Shown here: positions 61,501 to 64,000 of the stretch, piece by piece | Layout: each line of letters begins with the position of its first letter | Position numbering within the stretch: position 1 is the stretch's first letter | IMG/VR virus record: IMGVR_UViG_3300036791_001907 | Location: 62,001-126,000 of that record | Length of the DNA stretch: 64,000 nt | Reading direction: 5' to 3' (one strand) | DNA from: a virus | Translations under genes and position numbers: made by a program | Notes under the pieces: generated by a model | What the model was told of the DNA's origin: nothing | Seen by the model: only the letters and a program-made list of their open reading frames with translations | The model's database searches: none

Positions 61501-62141
61501 GCTATGATCAGCGCGAGGAAGATGAGCTGTGGCGCGCCGCGGCGCGCGAGGGTGCGGCCCAGGCCGCCGGCGTGGCGCTGGAGGCCTACGAACGATCGGT
61601 GATCGCGCACATCCTCAAGGTGGGCGAGATTGCCAACGGGATGTCGCAGCTCCGTGCCCGGGCGCGCGAGGAGCTGGGAGAGCCGACGGTCAGCCTGCGG
61701 CTGTTCAATGCGCACACCGACTTCCCGCTCCGGCTGGTCGCGGCTAAGCTGAGGCTCGTCGGGATGCCCATGGGGGATGTCTTCAAGCGGCCCACGGCCA
61801 CGCCCATTCATCGGGCTTACGCGGAGGCCGTGCTGGAATACCCGGACGAGCAGGCGCTCGTGCTGGTGTTCCGGTGGCGGGGCTACGGCGAGCGCATGGT
61901 CCTGCACACGCTGCCCCGGGAATTCGGCGAGCCGGGCCAGGCCAGCCGGACCAAGCTGATCTACGCGGTGGGACGGCCGAAGCTGCCGCCGATGATCTAC
62001 ACGATCGAGGACATGGACGGCCTGCTGGCGGCGATCGGCTGGACGCAGCCCAATGAACAACACGCTGTACATCGATCCCGAAACCGTGGTGTACGCCGAG
62101 GGCGAGGAGGCCGCGCTGGCGGCCCGGCTGGTCGCCACTGA
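61497..62141 (+). CDS. Hypothetical protein with Arg/Gly-rich tail
   Basis: 214 residues, ATG overlapping the recombinase stop. Helical start (EDELWRAAAREGAAQAAGVA), beta-rich middle (ALVLVFRWRGYGERMVLHTL) and then IGWTQPNEQ. The final 27 residues (RSRNRGVRRGRGGRAGGPAG) lie entirely within the next gene in another frame and look non-native, as if the original stop near 62053 had been lost. Confidence 0.6.
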   Translation: MSYDQREEDELWRAAAREGAAQAAGVALEAYERSVIAHILKVGEIANGMSQLRARAREELGEPTVSLRLFNAHTDFPLRLVAAKLRLVGMPMGDVFKRPTATPIHRAYAEAVLEYPDEQALVLVFRWRGYGERMVLHTLPREFGEPGQASRTKLIYAVGRPKLPPMIYTIEDMDGLLAAIGWTQPNEQHAVHRSRNRGVRRGRGGRAGGPAGRH

Positions 62142-63198
62142 TCGGGTCACGCAGACGCCCTACGTGGGCGCGCTGGCGCAGCTCCAGCTCAACCATGAGG
62201 GGCAACTCCCGGGCGGGTATCGCTACACCTCGACCGCCTTCAAGCAGGTCTGTGGGCTGGCCTGCCCGGGACTGCACCAGGCCGTTGTTGACCTCTCAGG
62301 GATCCGCCGCACCTCGATGCAGCCGCGGTGCGACTACTCCTTTGCCGATGCCATCGAGATCTTCAACCGGGCGCTACGGATCCGCTACCAGGAGCGGTTC
62401 GATGGCAAGGTGCGGCTGATCAAGGATGTGAACCAGCGTCTGGTTGAAGGAGTTATGGGTCCGAAGTATAATTACCTCGAGAACCGTACCCTTTACGACA
62501 TCGCGAAGGACGCCATGGCGACGAGCCCGGCGCGGGTGCGGTTCCTGGAGGCACTCCTGGAAGGCCGTCGACTCTTGCTCCGCTTCGTTCACGATCGTCC
62601 GCTCTTCGCCGTCGATACCCATCCCGGGGCCGACGGCGAACGCTTCTCCGGAGGCTACCACATCTCGAATTCCGAGATCGGCGGCGAGGCCAGCGTGCGG
62701 GTGACGACGCTGCTCTACCGGCATCGCGCGGCGACGACGTCGCTGGGGCCGTTTCCGGGGCGCCGGCCGCTGGCACACATCGGCAAGGACTTCGCCAAGA
62801 AGCTGAACCGGGTCTTCGCCGGCGCCATGGCCGTTCATCAGGACGGCAAGCTGCTGGCGCAGCGTGTGCGGCAGCTGATGGCGCTACCGCTTGAACTGGG
62901 GCACGACGAGGAGCAGCGCGAGGAACGGCTGGATGATCTCTCTCTGCTATTGCACCGGCAGAATATTCCACGAGGTCTGGCCAGGCGGATCATCCTGGCT
63001 ACGATAAGCTATGGCAGCGATCCGTCAGGGCCGTTGCCGCGCGCACCTGAGCGACTGCGACGAGGCCGAACCTGGTTTGATCTTTACAGCACACTCACGC
63101 GCGAGTCGCGCGGTCTTGATATGACCGTGATGGAGGCCGTCGAGCAGGCGGCCTTTCAGATCCTGCTCGGTCGAGTACGGGACAAGGGGATCAACTGA
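62053..63198 (+). CDS. DUF932-like phage/plasmid protein
   Basis: 381 residues from ATG 62053. YRYTSTAFKQVCGLACPGLH, FADAIEIFNRALRIRYQERF and GYHISNSEIGGEASVRVTTL are laid out like DUF932 (phage/plasmid-like TIGR03299) proteins, where an NSxxG...xxxxxYR segment is central. The C-terminus is helical and basic. The family has no settled function but is frequent near replication genes of phages and plasmids. The stop overlaps the next start (TGATG). Confidence 0.6.
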   Translation: MNNTLYIDPETVVYAEGEEAALAARLVATDRVTQTPYVGALAQLQLNHEGQLPGGYRYTSTAFKQVCGLACPGLHQAVVDLSGIRRTSMQPRCDYSFADAIEIFNRALRIRYQERFDGKVRLIKDVNQRLVEGVMGPKYNYLENRTLYDIAKDAMATSPARVRFLEALLEGRRLLLRFVHDRPLFAVDTHPGADGERFSGGYHISNSEIGGEASVRVTTLLYRHRAATTSLGPFPGRRPLAHIGKDFAKKLNRVFAGAMAVHQDGKLLAQRVRQLMALPLELGHDEEQREERLDDLSLLLHRQNIPRGLARRIILATISYGSDPSGPLPRAPERLRRGRTWFDLYSTLTRESRGLDMTVMEAVEQAAFQILLGRVRDKGIN

Positions 63199-64000
63199 TG
63201 GCAGTTGCAACGCAGAAGCAGGGACGTTCACGCACGAAAAAGGAACCGGTGACACCGACCCGCGATCAGGTGATCGCGATGGTCCTGGAGCTGGGCGGCG
63301 AGCCCGAGCGGAAGCGCTACGAGAAGATCGAGGGTCTCGAGAAGACTCATGCCCGCGACGATGTTCTCCACCACTGGAAGGTGGGAAGCATTCTGGGCGA
63401 GAGTTTCCAGGAGCACGACGAGGAGACCATCCGCGTCTATTCGATCGGCCTTCAGCGCAAGGCGCAGACGCTGCGGCTCTCCGTGCGGCTGGCCGAGCTG
63501 TATTCCGAGCCCCAGGTCCGCGAGCTGCTCCAGGCGGCATCGACCGCGGGCCATGAGCTGAACTGGGGCCATTTCCGCCAGCTGCTTCACGAGGGGCTGA
63601 CGGAGGCGCAGCGGGCCGACCTGGTGCGGCGGGTCACCAAGAACCGCTGGGGCTACCGCGAGTTGCAGGACAAGATCACGGCCATGCTGGGCGGCAAGAA
63701 GTCGCAGGGGGGCCGCAAGCCCGGCAAGACGAAGTACCGGACCTACGCCGGGGCTCTGAGCGCCATGAAGCTGCGCTCGCAGGCGTGGCTGGCGCTGGAG
63801 GAGGACTGGATCATCCAGGTCAAGGATCTGGTGCTCAAGCTCGGCGAGGACGAGAAGCTCACGCCGGAATTCGTCGCGACCACCAAGGCCGCCGCAGCGC
63901 AGCTCCGGAGCGTGGCCAACAAGGCCCAGCGCGATGCCGAGGAGGCCGAGGCCATTGCCGCCGAGGTGGACAAGGCCCTGGGCCATCCCGAGCTGACGCC
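63198..64000 (+). CDS. DUF1016-like N-terminal domain protein (truncated by window edge)
   Basis: ATG 63198 overlaps the previous stop; the frame stays open to the right edge (at least 267 residues). A basic start (KQGRSRTKKEPVTPTRDQ), then LRLSVRLAELYSEPQVRELL, NWGHFRQLLHEGLTEAQRAD and KNRWGYRELQDKI, which recall the DUF1016 N-terminal module (LxWSHYxxLL...W..RELxxQI) of YhcG-type DNA-binding nuclease proteins. The remaining part is a Lys-rich linker and a helical region (FVATTKAAAAQLRSVANKAQ). The match to DUF1016 is by pattern only. Confidence 0.6.
   Translation, partial: MAVATQKQGRSRTKKEPVTPTRDQVIAMVLELGGEPERKRYEKIEGLEKTHARDDVLHHWKVGSILGESFQEHDEETIRVYSIGLQRKAQTLRLSVRLAELYSEPQVRELLQAASTAGHELNWGHFRQLLHEGLTEAQRADLVRRVTKNRWGYRELQDKITAMLGGKKSQGGRKPGKTKYRTYAGALSAMKLRSQAWLALEEDWIIQVKDLVLKLGEDEKLTPEFVATTKAAAAQLRSVANKAQRDAEEAEAIAAEVDKALGHPELT

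Overview
The window looks like part of a large, GC-rich tailed-phage (Caudoviricetes) genome or a phage-derived element. Evidence: a large terminase subunit (10396-12321), a dense replication and recombination block (42.6-63.2 kb: Mre11/Rad50-like pair, SF2 helicase, RecA-fold helicase, TOPRIM primase, uracil-DNA-glycosylase/PolA fusion, RecA-like recombinase), two antirepressors, a CsrA homologue, an intein-containing class II ribonucleotide reductase, and long runs of small genes packed with ATGA/TGATG overlaps. Ribosome binding sites are strong (often AGGAGGATCC before ATG). The host cannot be named from the sequence; it should be a GC-rich bacterium using Shine-Dalgarno initiation. No virion structural gene is recognised here apart from the terminase.

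Layout. 1-5.87 kb: a mostly non-coding tract holding one truncated CDS, three small genes and ten copies of a 33-nt element that folds as an H-type pseudoknot with compensatory base changes in both interleaved helices; an eleventh copy lies at 23.3 kb. 5.87-12.3 kb: two minus-strand genes ending at a strong hairpin, a divergent zinc-ribbon primase/helicase-like protein, an Asp-rich protein, and the terminase on the minus strand. 12.4-15.8 kb: SPOUT RNA methyltransferase, small genes (two interrupted by in-frame TGA), a ribbon-helix-helix regulator, a membrane protein and an RNase H-like protein. 16.1-19.9 kb: adenosylcobalamin-type ribonucleotide reductase split at its active-site motif by an HNH intein. 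20-25.6 kb: small accessory genes plus a minus-strand glycosyltransferase. 25.6-27.3 kb: a structured non-coding stretch, a consensus sigma70 promoter and a Rep-like protein. 27.3-38.5 kb: about two dozen small genes, many with CxxC zinc ribbons, plus BRO-N and P22AR antirepressors. 38.5-42.3 kb: sulfotransferase and four glycosyltransferase-like genes, including a reversibly-glycosylated-polypeptide (GT75) homologue. 42.27 kb: csrA on the minus strand. 42.6-64 kb: replication and recombination genes, open at the right edge.

How it works together: the right-hand block supplies most of a replisome (helicase, primase, polymerase with built-in uracil excision, candidate ssDNA-binding protein) and recombination machinery, fed by an oxygen-independent, B12-dependent ribonucleotide reductase. 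Antirepressors, CsrA, a ribbon-helix-helix protein and a recurring 17-bp palindrome (CGTTACGCWGCGTAACG) beside ribosome binding sites point to a layered regulatory network. The pseudoknot array is the part that known feature types do not explain.
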